Shown piece by piece: positions 1-8,523 of a stretch of DNA of 64,000 bases. Each line of letters opens with the position of its first letter. Position 1 is the stretch's first letter. The notes beneath the pieces were generated by a model, which was not told the origin of the DNA, searched no databases, and was given only the letters and a program-made list of their open reading frames with translations. Source of the stretch: Legionella steelei (GTDB lineage Bacteria > Pseudomonadota > Gammaproteobacteria > Legionellales > Legionellaceae). Where the stretch lies: the NCBI RefSeq assembly GCF_001468005.1, contig NZ_LNYY01000019.1, positions 1,401,941 through 1,465,940 on the forward strand. The letters are read 5' to 3'. The position numbers and the translations under genes are program-made.

Positions 1-114
1 GAAAATAAAGAATTATGGGCGCGTTTATGGAAAAAGATTTTAGATGAAAATGTTGAAGATAATTTTAGGGCATTTAAAATTCTTTTATTTGGAGTGAAAA
101 ATAATTTCAATTAA
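1..114 (+). CDS. C-terminal end of a truncated (window-edge) protein
   Basis: An open frame runs from the first base to a TAA at 112-114, giving 37 residues that begin ENKELWARLWKKIL and end in FGVKNNFN. It has no start inside the window, so it is the tail of a gene that begins to the left. The piece is Lys/Asn/Trp-rich and too short to assign. Because it is followed by a tRNA-like remnant at about 663-689, it may belong to another mobile segment; this is inference. Confidence 0.5.
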   Translation, partial: ENKELWARLWKKILDENVEDNFRAFKILLFGVKNNFN

Positions 115-202
115 ATTTTGTTCTTTTTTAATGATTGAAAATAACTTAAAGACTATATCAAAAATTCCTATGGTGTTGCCCTACCCCAAACCGAGTATGA
201 CT

Positions 203-493
203 TTATTTCTTGTTTTCTTTTCGATTAAATTTAAAATCATCAGGTAAGCTGTTAATAAGCTGGTTTTTTGTATTTTTATCTAGGCCAGACCTCTGAACTG
301 CGTCTCTAACATTGCCACCTTTTTGTGCAATAAAAACATATAAAGCATCTACTCTTTGACTAGTGGTTTTTAATTCATCTTCCAATGCGATAACTTTTCC
401 ATTTATATTTCCAATGTATAAAACAGTTCCCACAATCATACCAATAACTGTCAATATAACGAGAACCCACCCCGTAATAGCACTATGCTCCAT
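203..493 (-). CDS. Small single-pass membrane protein with coiled-coil stretch
   Basis: A 96-residue protein when started at the ATG at 493, which has AAAGGA about 8 bases upstream; the longer TTG start at 517 has no comparable site. Residues 5-26 form one hydrophobic membrane helix (the WVLVILTVIGMIVGTVLYIG segment), followed by a heptad-like region and a charged C-terminus ending in KENKK. This resembles small prophage or plasmid accessory membrane proteins, but I recognise no family. It stands alone on the minus strand between a truncated gene and a tRNA remnant. Confidence 0.6.
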   Translation of the reverse strand: MEHSAITGWVLVILTVIGMIVGTVLYIGNINGKVIALEDELKTTSQRVDALYVFIAQKGGNVRDAVQRSGLDKNTKNQLINSLPDDFKFNRKENKK

Positions 494-662
494 CGCAAAA
501 GATCCTTTAATTATCAAATCTTAATTTTCAGCTAAAAAATATTAATTTAGTTCTCATCTTTTCGCAATCATTCAAATCCGTTATCATATATAAAGTTGGG
601 TAAGATATTGGGTAAATTTCGGACGTTATTTATTTAAATCCAATTATATCAATAGGTTACGT

Positions 663-689
663 GTGGGTTCGAGTCCCACCCTAGTACCA
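663..689 (+). other. tRNA 3'-end remnant (possible attachment site)
   Basis: The sequence holds a T-arm, GTGGG-TTCGAGT-CCCAC, followed by CCTAGTACCA, that is a T-stem, canonical T-loop and CCA-ending acceptor strand. No D-arm or anticodon arm lies upstream; the preceding bases are plain AT-rich DNA. The acceptor part is one base short of the usual count. Such isolated tRNA ends are typically left where an element integrated into a tRNA 3' end, so this is a candidate att site. The partner tRNA is not in the window; it does not match the tRNA-Lys or tRNA-Arg here. Confidence 0.55.
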
Positions 690-711
690 AGTTAGTTGAC
701 AACACTTCATT

Positions 712-1653
712 TCAAAACTGTAATTGTTTTGCAACAGTGTCCGTTAATTCAGTTGCAGGTTGCATAGGTCCTTGGTTCACATAGTGAGCCAAATCAAATT
801 GCAGCGCTGCGCCACTATTTTTTTCCATATTAAAAAATGTATGTTTATATGAAGAAAAGTGAATCGGATCATTCTCTTGCTCTTCTTGTGAAGAAACACT
901 ATTATCAATAGCGCATGCTACTTTTAATAACATTTCCACCTCAGGATCATTATTAATTTTTGCAAGCATCGTTCTATTTTCAGCTAAATAGTTTTGTAAT
1001 ATTTGCTGACAATATACCTCAGTGAAATCTAGAGACATCACTGTATTAATAGTCCCATCTTCATGAGCATGCACATAATTCAGAACTTGTGGAATCGATT
1101 GTAATAAACTTTGTCCCGGCTTTAAAAAAATAAGAAGTTTTTCATCGATTGGCAAAAAGCCGCATTTTAAATACAAGGACATTCCCTCTTCACTTGAAGT
1201 TAAATCAATTTGTTCTATCCCATATTTTTCGAGAAGATTCAGAATAGTTAATAAGAATAGTTTTGCAAATCCTTTTCCTCGTAAAGGAGGTGTTGTACCT
1301 AACCAATCAATGGTAGCTTCCTTTGTTGCAGGGGATATTACCAATTGCAGATAGCAAGCAATCTTTCCATTGCACAATAAAATAAGAGGGATATGAATTT
1401 TATCATCCTCGTCAAGATAGCTTCCTGCCTGTTCTACAGCAGAAACAGCTTCTTCATCTATGGTTTTGGTCATTATTAATCCATTTTCTTCTATATAATC
1501 TAAATCTGACATCTTCGGAAGTCTTATAGTTAATTCTGTGTTGTCTTTACCCGAAGTGACTGATGAAATTTCCTTATTATCGATATGTACCTTATACATT
1601 TTGTTTTTATTTTGATCTAAACTATCACTAGCAGTGCAATAATGTCGCTTCAT
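712..1653 (-). CDS. GNAT-family N-acetyltransferase with long C-terminal extension
   Basis: A 313-residue protein. Residues about 80-175 have the GNAT fold signature: a beta strand (YLQLVISP), then the acetyl-CoA loop in PPLRGKGFAKLF and the closing LYLKCGFLP. The family moves an acetyl group from acetyl-CoA to an amine; the substrate here is unknown. About 130 residues follow the domain with no recognised motif, which is longer than a plain GNAT. Two starts are possible (1653 or an internal ATG at 1599); neither has a clear ribosome site. It is monocistronic and lies just inside the tRNA remnant, so it could be core or accessory. Confidence 0.75.
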   Translation of the reverse strand: MKRHYCTASDSLDQNKNKMYKVHIDNKEISSVTSGKDNTELTIRLPKMSDLDYIEENGLIMTKTIDEEAVSAVEQAGSYLDEDDKIHIPLILLCNGKIACYLQLVISPATKEATIDWLGTTPPLRGKGFAKLFLLTILNLLEKYGIEQIDLTSSEEGMSLYLKCGFLPIDEKLLIFLKPGQSLLQSIPQVLNYVHAHEDGTINTVMSLDFTEVYCQQILQNYLAENRTMLAKINNDPEVEMLLKVACAIDNSVSSQEEQENDPIHFSSYKHTFFNMEKNSGAALQFDLAHYVNQGPMQPATELTDTVAKQLQF

Positions 1654-1856
1654 TGTTTAAATTTAAGTCTTGTTGAGATATTTTTATTATAATTTATTAT
1701 TATTAAGTCAATATTAAATTGACAACAGGCTCCATCAAAGGTTTTTCGCATAGATGGCCATATTCTGATCGTAGTTAGGCTGCCAATTCGTAACTAAAAA
1801 AAACTGCCTATACTATAAAGAAGCGCAAACAGCTCGATACAACTTAAGGAATGAAG

Positions 1857-2447
1857 ATGTCGACTAAGTGGATTAAAAGTCATTTGACTTTGATTGCAGG
1901 ACTGTCATTACCCATTCTCCTCATACTTGTTTTTGTTGTTTCAAATATTCCTTGGTTTAAAACTGATCCGCCACGTTATAGTCTCTTATTTTCTGTCCTG
2001 GACTCGTCTTCTGGGTCCTTTCCAGTGCAAGTTAATCTAATTGTTAAAAATGATCAATTGGTAGCTCAATATACAAAAGTCCAAAATAATTCTTATTGGG
2101 CAATAAAAAAACTCTACCTCTTTGATGCAAAAACACAAAAAGTGCGAGAGCTTCCATTAGATTTCCCAAACTTTAATGATAGCTCAACTTTTAAAGAAGA
2201 CTTGGTGCAATCGGCCAAACAATTTAAACTGGATACATCACTGGAGTCTCCCGACGGATATATTTTGTACATAGGTAATAATAATTTAAATACCGGGTTA
2301 TTGTCCGATCTTCTGATTGGTAACAATTATAAAAATAGTTCTATTTGCCTTAAAAAAAACTCTACGTGCGTTAAATTATCCAACCTAAATTTAGGACAAT
2401 ATTTTACTTCAAATAATGTTCAATTTATTGGTTGGGTTAAACCATGA
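1857..2447 (+). CDS. Membrane-anchored protein of unknown function
   Basis: Encodes 196 residues from the ATG at 1857, which has AAGGA six bases upstream; the in-frame ATG at 1851 abuts that site and is less likely. One N-terminal hydrophobic helix (about residues 9-31) would anchor an otherwise soluble domain, probably outside the cytoplasm. Two cysteines near the C-terminus (ICLKKNSTC) could form a disulfide there. The stop overlaps the start of the next gene by four bases (ATGA), so the two are translationally coupled and probably work together. No family recognised. Confidence 0.75.
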   Translation: MSTKWIKSHLTLIAGLSLPILLILVFVVSNIPWFKTDPPRYSLLFSVLDSSSGSFPVQVNLIVKNDQLVAQYTKVQNNSYWAIKKLYLFDAKTQKVRELPLDFPNFNDSSTFKEDLVQSAKQFKLDTSLESPDGYILYIGNNNLNTGLLSDLLIGNNYKNSSICLKKNSTCVKLSNLNLGQYFTSNNVQFIGWVKP

Positions 2448-3667
2448 ATAAAGAACAGGCATTACAAAAGATTGTTGACCTTGCGAAACAATATCAAATT
2501 GATGTTAAGGAAATCGCCTTTGCTCTAAAGCCCAACCCAACGACAAACCCTCGAGATCAAAATAGTTGGCTAAATAAACTATATAGTTATATTGGCGGCA
2601 TTTTAATCTTTGCAGGGATTTGCGCATTGATTGCCATGAAATGGGGGGATTTCAATATCTATGAACGCATAACCCTGACTCTAGGTTTTGGTTTCTCATC
2701 ATTTATTTTGGCATTTTTATGCTTAAAACACTCTAATTACCAAAAAGCTTCGACACCATTATTTCTGATTGCCTTATTTCTTGAACCAATAGGACTTACC
2801 ATCTTATTACAGGAATATAATTTGATTTTGCCAATATGGTGGATGTTAATCATTGCAATTATCTACTTTATCCATCAACGTCTTGCGATTTTATGGGATA
2901 AAACATTCATTCTTACACTCACCACAGTTGTATTTGGATGCATTATTTTTGCTAGCACAACAGATAACAACCGTATTATTTTAAATTTAGGTTTTGGATT
3001 TTTAACTTTTCTTCTGGGGCTTTACTATCAAGATAAATCATCTAGAACTACAACCCCACTATTTCTTGTTGCCGCAATTCTTGAGGCCGGTGGCTTACTT
3101 ACCCTTTTATCACAATATACTTCGATACTAATGCCAACACGGGGTGTACTCATTGTCAGTCTCATTCTTTTTCTACAACATGGCATTGCATTTATAAGCA
3201 CCCGGCTGACCGTACTCGCTTTTATTACTTTGATTTGTCTCTATTCCTTTTTCCTGGCAATATTTGAATTGCTGGGGATACCAGAACGCTTAAAATGGCT
3301 TGTGCTTAGTAGCTCATTATTGGCTGTCAGTTCGTTTATCAATCATTCAAAATACCAAAGCATCGCTGGAATACTCTTTTTCATTTCATCACTGACCCTA
3401 CTCTCAGTGACCTTTGATATTGTTAAAGATCAACCCTATGAAATTCTCTATTTAGGATTAGCTTGTGGATTAATTTATATGGCGATTATCGAAAGCAGCC
3501 GTGTCTTACTCTTTATGGCAAGCTTGGCAACTTTGGGCTACATTTTGTATTTTTCAAGCCAACATTTCCCTCACGCCGTAGGCTGGCCAATTACCTTGAT
3601 TGTTATTGGATTACTCTTGGTAGGAGTCAGTGGTGTTGTTATCAAATTAAATAAAAAATATATGTAA
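2444..3667 (+). CDS. DUF2157-like polytopic membrane protein
   Basis: A 407-residue protein with a soluble N-terminus of about 45 residues followed by roughly a dozen hydrophobic segments. The first is the GGILIFAGICALIAMKW stretch, a pattern I associate with DUF2157-type inner-membrane proteins. Function is not known for that family. The gene overlaps the upstream anchored-protein gene by four bases and converges with the ampG-like gene ten bases downstream. The pairing of a one-pass protein with a DUF2157-type protein suggests an envelope complex, which is inference. Confidence 0.75.
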   Translation: MNKEQALQKIVDLAKQYQIDVKEIAFALKPNPTTNPRDQNSWLNKLYSYIGGILIFAGICALIAMKWGDFNIYERITLTLGFGFSSFILAFLCLKHSNYQKASTPLFLIALFLEPIGLTILLQEYNLILPIWWMLIIAIIYFIHQRLAILWDKTFILTLTTVVFGCIIFASTTDNNRIILNLGFGFLTFLLGLYYQDKSSRTTTPLFLVAAILEAGGLLTLLSQYTSILMPTRGVLIVSLILFLQHGIAFISTRLTVLAFITLICLYSFFLAIFELLGIPERLKWLVLSSSLLAVSSFINHSKYQSIAGILFFISSLTLLSVTFDIVKDQPYEILYLGLACGLIYMAIIESSRVLLFMASLATLGYILYFSSQHFPHAVGWPITLIVIGLLLVGVSGVVIKLNKKYM

Positions 3668-3677
3668 ACAGAATTCA

Positions 3678-4937
3678 CTATCGAATGGGATTTAGCTCAC
3701 CCTCTTTTTCTACTTCAGCCACGTCTTGTCGATTTTCTTTAGTTTGCTCTTTGATCATCATTAAAAAGGGAATGAATGCCAAAGCAAACAAAATTGAGAG
3801 TTGATACAAACCTACCCAGCCTATTGCTATTTGAATCGTTGCAGCAAAAGGCCCGGAAATAATACGCGGCAATGTAGATAGAGCAACAAGCATAGAAAAT
3901 TGAGTTCCAGTATATTGTTTGTCCACTAAACGCATGAATAAGGCAACAAGGGCTGTAGATCCCATTCCCGCCGCAAAATTGTCAAAAAATACTGCGATTG
4001 CTAATAAAGTAATATTCTTTCCTATCATTGCCAAAGCAACAAATAGAACGTTAGTCAGTGCTTGCAGCAATCCAAAGAAAAATAATGAGCGATATAAAGA
4101 ATAGCGCATCAATAAAAATCCTGCGCACAAACCTCCAAGTAAAATGGAGCCGACACCTAGCATTTTATTGATGTAGCCAATAGTCTCTAAAGAAAAGCCG
4201 AGTCCTTGAATTAAAAAAGGCATGACGATACCACTAGTAGTCGTGGTAAATGCTTCACCCAACTTATAACAAAAAATAAACAGCAACAGAGGAATAATCC
4301 CCGGACGGGATATTAATTCCCGGACAGGAGCTAAAAAAGATAAAGCAAAATTACCTTTCTCTTTGATTGCAACACTGGGCTCTTCACTAAAAAAGACAGC
4401 AAACATGCCAGCAATCATGATGAAACCCATAAAACGGTAGGTAAAAGCCCAGCCTAATTTCTCTGCCATAACTAAAGCCAAACCGCCTGATAACAATAAC
4501 GCTATTCGATATCCCAATACGGCTAAAGAAGCACCTAAAGCATGTTCACTGGTTGGTAAGTATTCTGCTCTATGTGCATCAATTGCGACATCTTGAGTCG
4601 CAGAAAAACACGCTAAAATCAGAGCCAAAAAAGCCATTAGCTTAGGATATTGCTCTGGAGTAAACCAAGCCATTAAGTTAAACCCAAGAAGCAATAAAAA
4701 TTGCATACTCAAGATCCAACTTCGTCTTTTACCCATACTAAAGAGAGAATAACGGTCTAGGATAGGTCCCCAGAAAATACGATAAGCATAGGGCAAACTA
4801 ATTAAACTTAATGTTCCAGTAGCAAAAATTGACATCCCGCTGTATGCAAACCAGGCCTGCAAAGTACTGCTGATTAACGCCATTGGTAAACCAGAGGAAA
4901 AACCTAAAATGAAAACAATAAGTAGACGTTTATTCAC
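3678..4937 (-). CDS. ampG: AmpG-type MFS muropeptide permease
   Basis: A 419-residue transporter of twelve predicted membrane helices. It starts with the AmpG-like N-terminus FILGFSSGLPMALISSTLQ, and carries FWGPILDRYS and a TQDVAIDAHRAE motif typical of AmpG and related acetyl-CoA transporters. AmpG brings anhydro-muropeptides from the periplasm into the cytoplasm for cell-wall recycling. Legionella genomes carry several paralogues, so the exact substrate of this copy is uncertain. It lies 102 bases downstream of mip on the same strand, with a stem-loop between them, so it may be partly read from the mip promoter. Confidence 0.85.
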   Translation of the reverse strand: MNKRLLIVFILGFSSGLPMALISSTLQAWFAYSGMSIFATGTLSLISLPYAYRIFWGPILDRYSLFSMGKRRSWILSMQFLLLLGFNLMAWFTPEQYPKLMAFLALILACFSATQDVAIDAHRAEYLPTSEHALGASLAVLGYRIALLLSGGLALVMAEKLGWAFTYRFMGFIMIAGMFAVFFSEEPSVAIKEKGNFALSFLAPVRELISRPGIIPLLLFIFCYKLGEAFTTTTSGIVMPFLIQGLGFSLETIGYINKMLGVGSILLGGLCAGFLLMRYSLYRSLFFFGLLQALTNVLFVALAMIGKNITLLAIAVFFDNFAAGMGSTALVALFMRLVDKQYTGTQFSMLVALSTLPRIISGPFAATIQIAIGWVGLYQLSILFALAFIPFLMMIKEQTKENRQDVAEVEKEGELNPIR

Positions 4938-4980
4938 TTTGCGGATCTCTTAGAAGGCGGGAGAATTTATCTCTAGGAAA

Positions 4981-5008
4981 ACCTCACTCCTGCGTTTAGG
5001 AGTGAGGT
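4981..5008 (-). terminator. Stem-loop after mip, probable intrinsic terminator
   Basis: A perfect 11-base inverted repeat (ACCTCACTCCT / AGGAGTGAGGT) with a six-base loop. Read on the minus strand it lies about 30 bases past the mip stop and is followed by a short run of T (GGTTTTCC). The T run is weak, so termination may be partial, allowing some transcription into ampG. Confidence 0.6.
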
Positions 5009-5039
5009 ACGATAAGGAGGGAAATTCCCTTCTCATTAA

Positions 5040-5741
5040 TTAGGCAGATTTTTTCACAGAGATCAAATGAATTTTGAAAATCAAAGTTTCATTTGGACCA
5101 ATAGGACCACCTACACTACGTGGGCCATAAGCTAAATCTGAAGGTACAAAAACTTCCCAAGTAGAACCAGCAGGCATTAATTGCAATGCTTCAGTCCAAC
5201 CAGGAATCACTTGTGATACTTGGAATGTAGCAGGTTTGCCTGTTTTTTCAGTGCTATCAAATACAGTACCATCAATTAAAGTACCAGTATATTCAACAGT
5301 TACTGTATCAGATTTACCTGGTTTAGCTCCTGTGCCTGCTTCAATAATTTTATATTGCAAGCCGCTTGGTAATGCAACAACACCAGATTTTGATTTGTTG
5401 GTTGATAAGAACGCTTCACCTTTAGATTTGTTTTCTTCAGCTTTCTTATTAAACTCAGCGCTACGCTTTGCCATCAAATCTTTCTGAAATTTGTTCAGAA
5501 CATCTTTCATTTGTTGTTCAGTCAAAATCAATTGGGCACCAGACATTCCATCTTGCATTCCTTTTGCTAATGCTTCCGGATTAATATCAATACCTTGATT
5601 TTTGAAGTTTTTTCCTAAATCAGCACCAATACTATAAGATAATTTATCCTTATCCGTAACAAGCGATGTAGCATCAGTAGCAGCCATTGTGGTAGACATT
5701 GCCAGCCCCATAATGGCTGCAGTGACCAATTTCATCTTCAT
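5040..5741 (-). CDS. mip: Macrophage infectivity potentiator Mip, FKBP-type peptidyl-prolyl isomerase
   Basis: The start at 5741 gives 233 residues, the length I recall for Legionella Mip, with AAGGGG upstream; the longer frame to 5774 lacks support. Residues 1-20 are a signal peptide ending AMSTTMAA. Residues about 21-120 are the helical dimerisation domain with the long connecting helix ([12 protein letters not shown]). The C-terminal FKBP domain carries [30 protein letters not shown] and [18 protein letters not shown], the FK506-binding pocket. It catalyses prolyl cis-trans isomerisation as an exported surface protein that helps intracellular infection. Several substitutions relative to the L. 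pneumophila sequence I remember suggest another species. Confidence 0.97.
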   Translation of the reverse strand: MKMKLVTAAIMGLAMSTTMAATDATSLVTDKDKLSYSIGADLGKNFKNQGIDINPEALAKGMQDGMSGAQLILTEQQMKDVLNKFQKDLMAKRSAEFNKKAEENKSKGEAFLSTNKSKSGVVALPSGLQYKIIEAGTGAKPGKSDTVTVEYTGTLIDGTVFDSTEKTGKPATFQVSQVIPGWTEALQLMPAGSTWEVFVPSDLAYGPRSVGGPIGPNETLIFKIHLISVKKSA

Positions 5742-6052
5742 AAAGAATCCCCTTGTAGTCTTTCTGTTGTGCATATCTTCACCGATTGTTTTATAAGAAG
5801 ATATTACATTCTAAAATGCATCATAATTCTGCCTAAATTCACATGAAATTACCAGTATTTAAACGCGATTAATTGTAACTATATTATAAAGTTTCTTGTA
5901 TTGAGGCTGTCCTTAATGCAGATCAGTTACATAATGCTCCCAGCAAAATAATGCTACCGAACATAAAGTCAAGATGTTCACTATAATTAAAATAGACAAA
6001 TAATTTAGATCCCTCTACACTTTGCACTAATTTTAACAAGAGATTAACTCAC

Positions 6053-7429
6053 ATGAACATCAGTGTATTTGATTTATTTTCAATTGGAATTGGCCCTTCA
6101 AGCTCTCATACTGTCGGCCCTATGCTTGCTGCAAATGCCTTTTTAAAATTGCTTGAAGACAAGCAGCTCATGAATCAGGTACAACGCGTTAAAACGGAAC
6201 TCTATGGTTCACTGGCTTTAACAGGTAAAGGCCATGGAACAGATAAAGCCATTTTAAATGGGTTAGAAAACAAAGCCCCTGAGACTGTAGCTCCTGAATC
6301 CATGGTGCCACGCATGCATGAAATTCTTAGCACACATACACTCAATTTAGCAGGCAAGAAAAATATTAACTTTAATGAATCGACTGATTTTCTTTTTTTG
6401 CAAAAAGAGCTCTTGCCAAAACATTCTAATGGAATGCGGTTTTCTGCTTTCGACAATCAGAATAATTTATTGATTGACCAGGTTTATTACTCAATTGGTG
6501 GTGGCTTTATTACCACCGAAGAAGATTTTTCCAAAACCACTGAGGATACGAATCCACCTCCATATCCATTTTCAACCGCAGCCCAACTCTTAGAGTTATG
6601 CCAACAAAATGATTTAAGCGTTGCAGAATTAATGCTGATTAACGAAAAAACATGGCGCAGTACAGAGGAAATTCATCATGGCATTCTGGCCATTGCCAAA
6701 GTGATGAATGACTGTATCGCTAATGGGTGCGAGCATGATGGTATTTTACCAGGTGGACTTAATTTAAAAAGACGCGCCCCTGATTTATATCAAAAGCTTA
6801 TGAATGAAAAGGGTGTAAAAAGTATTTTCGAACAATCAGATATCATGAACTGGTTAAATCTTTATGCTATGGCAGTCAATGAAGAGAATGCGGCTGGTGG
6901 ACGTATCGTTACGGCGCCAACAAATGGTGCTGCGGGTATTATTCCTGCTGTCCTTAAATATTGTCAGCATGCACATGATAAAATGAGCAATGAAGTCATA
7001 TACACCTATTTTCTCACTGCAGCAGCTATAGGCATACTTTATAAAAAAGGGGCTTCCATTTCTGGAGCTGAGGTAGGATGCCAGGGTGAGGTTGGTGTCG
7101 CCTCTTCTATGGCAGCAGCAGGTCTTACAGCCGTTCTTGGTGGTACTGTAGCACAAGTAGAAAATGCCGCAGAAATTGCAATGGAGCATCATTTAGGAAT
7201 GACCTGCGACCCGGTTTTAGGTTTAGTACAAATACCATGTATTGAACGTAACGCTATGGGTGCTGTGAAGGCTGTAAATGCAACACGTATGGCACTTATT
7301 GGCGATGGCCAACATCAAATTTCGCTGGATAAAGTGATCAAGACTATGAAACAAACTGGAATGGACATGCAAAGCATCTATAAGGAAACGTCTATGGGTG
7401 GTTTGGCTGTTAATTTACCAGAGTGCTAA
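6053..7429 (+). CDS. sdaA: L-serine ammonia-lyase (iron-sulfur L-serine dehydratase)
   Basis: A 458-residue single-chain enzyme that converts L-serine to pyruvate and ammonia, feeding an amino-acid-based metabolism typical of Legionella. The N-terminal regulatory/beta domain opens with [16 protein letters not shown]. The C-terminal alpha domain has [16 protein letters not shown] and the three cysteines expected to hold the 4Fe-4S cluster: C343 (GCQGEVG), C385 (MTCDP) and C396 (QIPC). It diverges from mip across a 311-base gap that must hold both promoters. Its stop overlaps the convergent orphan at 7426 by four bases. Confidence 0.95.
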   Translation: MNISVFDLFSIGIGPSSSHTVGPMLAANAFLKLLEDKQLMNQVQRVKTELYGSLALTGKGHGTDKAILNGLENKAPETVAPESMVPRMHEILSTHTLNLAGKKNINFNESTDFLFLQKELLPKHSNGMRFSAFDNQNNLLIDQVYYSIGGGFITTEEDFSKTTEDTNPPPYPFSTAAQLLELCQQNDLSVAELMLINEKTWRSTEEIHHGILAIAKVMNDCIANGCEHDGILPGGLNLKRRAPDLYQKLMNEKGVKSIFEQSDIMNWLNLYAMAVNEENAAGGRIVTAPTNGAAGIIPAVLKYCQHAHDKMSNEVIYTYFLTAAAIGILYKKGASISGAEVGCQGEVGVASSMAAAGLTAVLGGTVAQVENAAEIAMEHHLGMTCDPVLGLVQIPCIERNAMGAVKAVNATRMALIGDGQHQISLDKVIKTMKQTGMDMQSIYKETSMGGLAVNLPEC

Positions 7430-8451
7430 GAGCAGGCATAACTATCTATTCTGACATTCTGTTCTACCAATTTCTCTAAACTGGATAACTGATGTTCATG
7501 CATGGTCTCATAAAATAATAAAAACTCCTCCTCTGTAGTAGAGGAGGTTAACTCACTTACAATTCCCTCTAGTTTTTCCATTTTTTTATTAACTCTCATG
7601 TTTCGATATTCCTCATCACTAACTCTACCTTTAACAAAAAATAAATTCTTACTAATGGAGCCCCAGGCAGTTTCACCCTTCCCGTTGACAACCTCTTCTT
7701 TATGTTCTTCTGAATAGAGAACTTCTTTTTCTAATTCGGCGATTGAGTGTTTTGTACGTAATAGCCTGACTGGTAAGGAGCTAACTGCTATCTTAAAATT
7801 ATAGATATCATCAAGTTCCTCCTCTGTATAACAATTAGTGAGGGATTCACGAATAAGCGCCAATATATTTATTGCTTCTTTCATTTTTGGTTCTTGTTGA
7901 TGAGTACTCATATAATCATAAATCGGGCTGTACTTGTCCTGATTGGATAACATTGAAATACTATCGGCCACAAAATAAGCACATGCACGACCTGCTATTT
8001 GTAATGTGTCAACAGGAATATAAATCTTCAATGAACATAATTTACTTAAAGCGCCAAACCGCATTTTGCTGCTTAATGAGCTAACTAAAACTATAGATCG
8101 CATGAAGCCTAAGGGATCACAAATCAAAATATCTAAAGTAGGAGGCGTTTCTGATCCTTTAAAATTGAACTCTAAAAAGGACCAATGATTTAACCTTTCA
8201 CTTCCGTCCCATTTTGAAATAGCAATTTGAAATCGTAAGTCTTCGCCACAATCCTTTACCATTCGCTCAATAATCTCTGTTAACCCATCTATTTCATCGT
8301 AACTCATTGCAAATGCATTAAAATGATCCCCACTTTTTTTCAATCGCCTCACTTTTTTTAAATATAAAAAAAATGCCATCAGGTTTTCTGGTATATTGCC
8401 GGGTTTGCCACTGAGTGCAAGTAATGACTTTATGTCTAAGATATTTTTCAT
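7426..8451 (-). CDS. Orphan protein with YopJ/Ulp1-like (clan CE) catalytic pattern, candidate Dot/Icm effector
   Basis: A 341-residue soluble protein with no signal peptide or membrane helix. Residues 86-160 show a layout like the YopJ/Ulp1 superfamily: H89 ([10 protein letters not shown]), an acidic residue in a strand (ICDPLG, D112), Q151 and C157 ([11 protein letters not shown]). The spacing His-23-Asp-45-Cys, with Gln six residues before Cys, fits that superfamily (proteases or acetyltransferases). The C-terminal half is acidic and helical, with Glu-rich runs ([19 protein letters not shown]), as in many Legionella effectors. All of this is by-eye inference. It stands alone between sdaA and tilS. 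Confidence 0.6.
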   Translation of the reverse strand: MKNILDIKSLLALSGKPGNIPENLMAFFLYLKKVRRLKKSGDHFNAFAMSYDEIDGLTEIIERMVKDCGEDLRFQIAISKWDGSERLNHWSFLEFNFKGSETPPTLDILICDPLGFMRSIVLVSSLSSKMRFGALSKLCSLKIYIPVDTLQIAGRACAYFVADSISMLSNQDKYSPIYDYMSTHQQEPKMKEAINILALIRESLTNCYTEEELDDIYNFKIAVSSLPVRLLRTKHSIAELEKEVLYSEEHKEEVVNGKGETAWGSISKNLFFVKGRVSDEEYRNMRVNKKMEKLEGIVSELTSSTTEEEFLLFYETMHEHQLSSLEKLVEQNVRIDSYACS

Positions 8452-8485
8452 GAGAGGCAGAATTTAATATTTAATTATTTCTTTT

Positions 8486-8506
8486 ATTAATCTAAGTCAG
8501 ATTAAT
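8486..8506. promoter_or_regulatory. 21-bp palindrome between tilS and the YopJ-like gene
   Basis: ATTAATCT and AGATTAAT form perfect eight-base arms around a five-base centre, placed 35 bases upstream of the orphan start at 8451 and 18 bases past the tilS stop. The position fits an operator or promoter element for the orphan; a weak terminator for tilS is possible. Confidence 0.35.
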
Positions 8507-8523
8507 GAAAATTAAAACAATTT

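Noticed and set aside
5-700. Full tRNA upstream of the T-arm remnant
   Set aside because: No D-arm or anticodon arm in the 80 bases before the T-arm, in either reading direction.
8452-8485. PmrA-like TTAATATT motif upstream of the YopJ-like orphan
   Set aside because: The tract is simply AT-rich; the two half-sites do not have the expected spacing and fall within 40 bases of the start.
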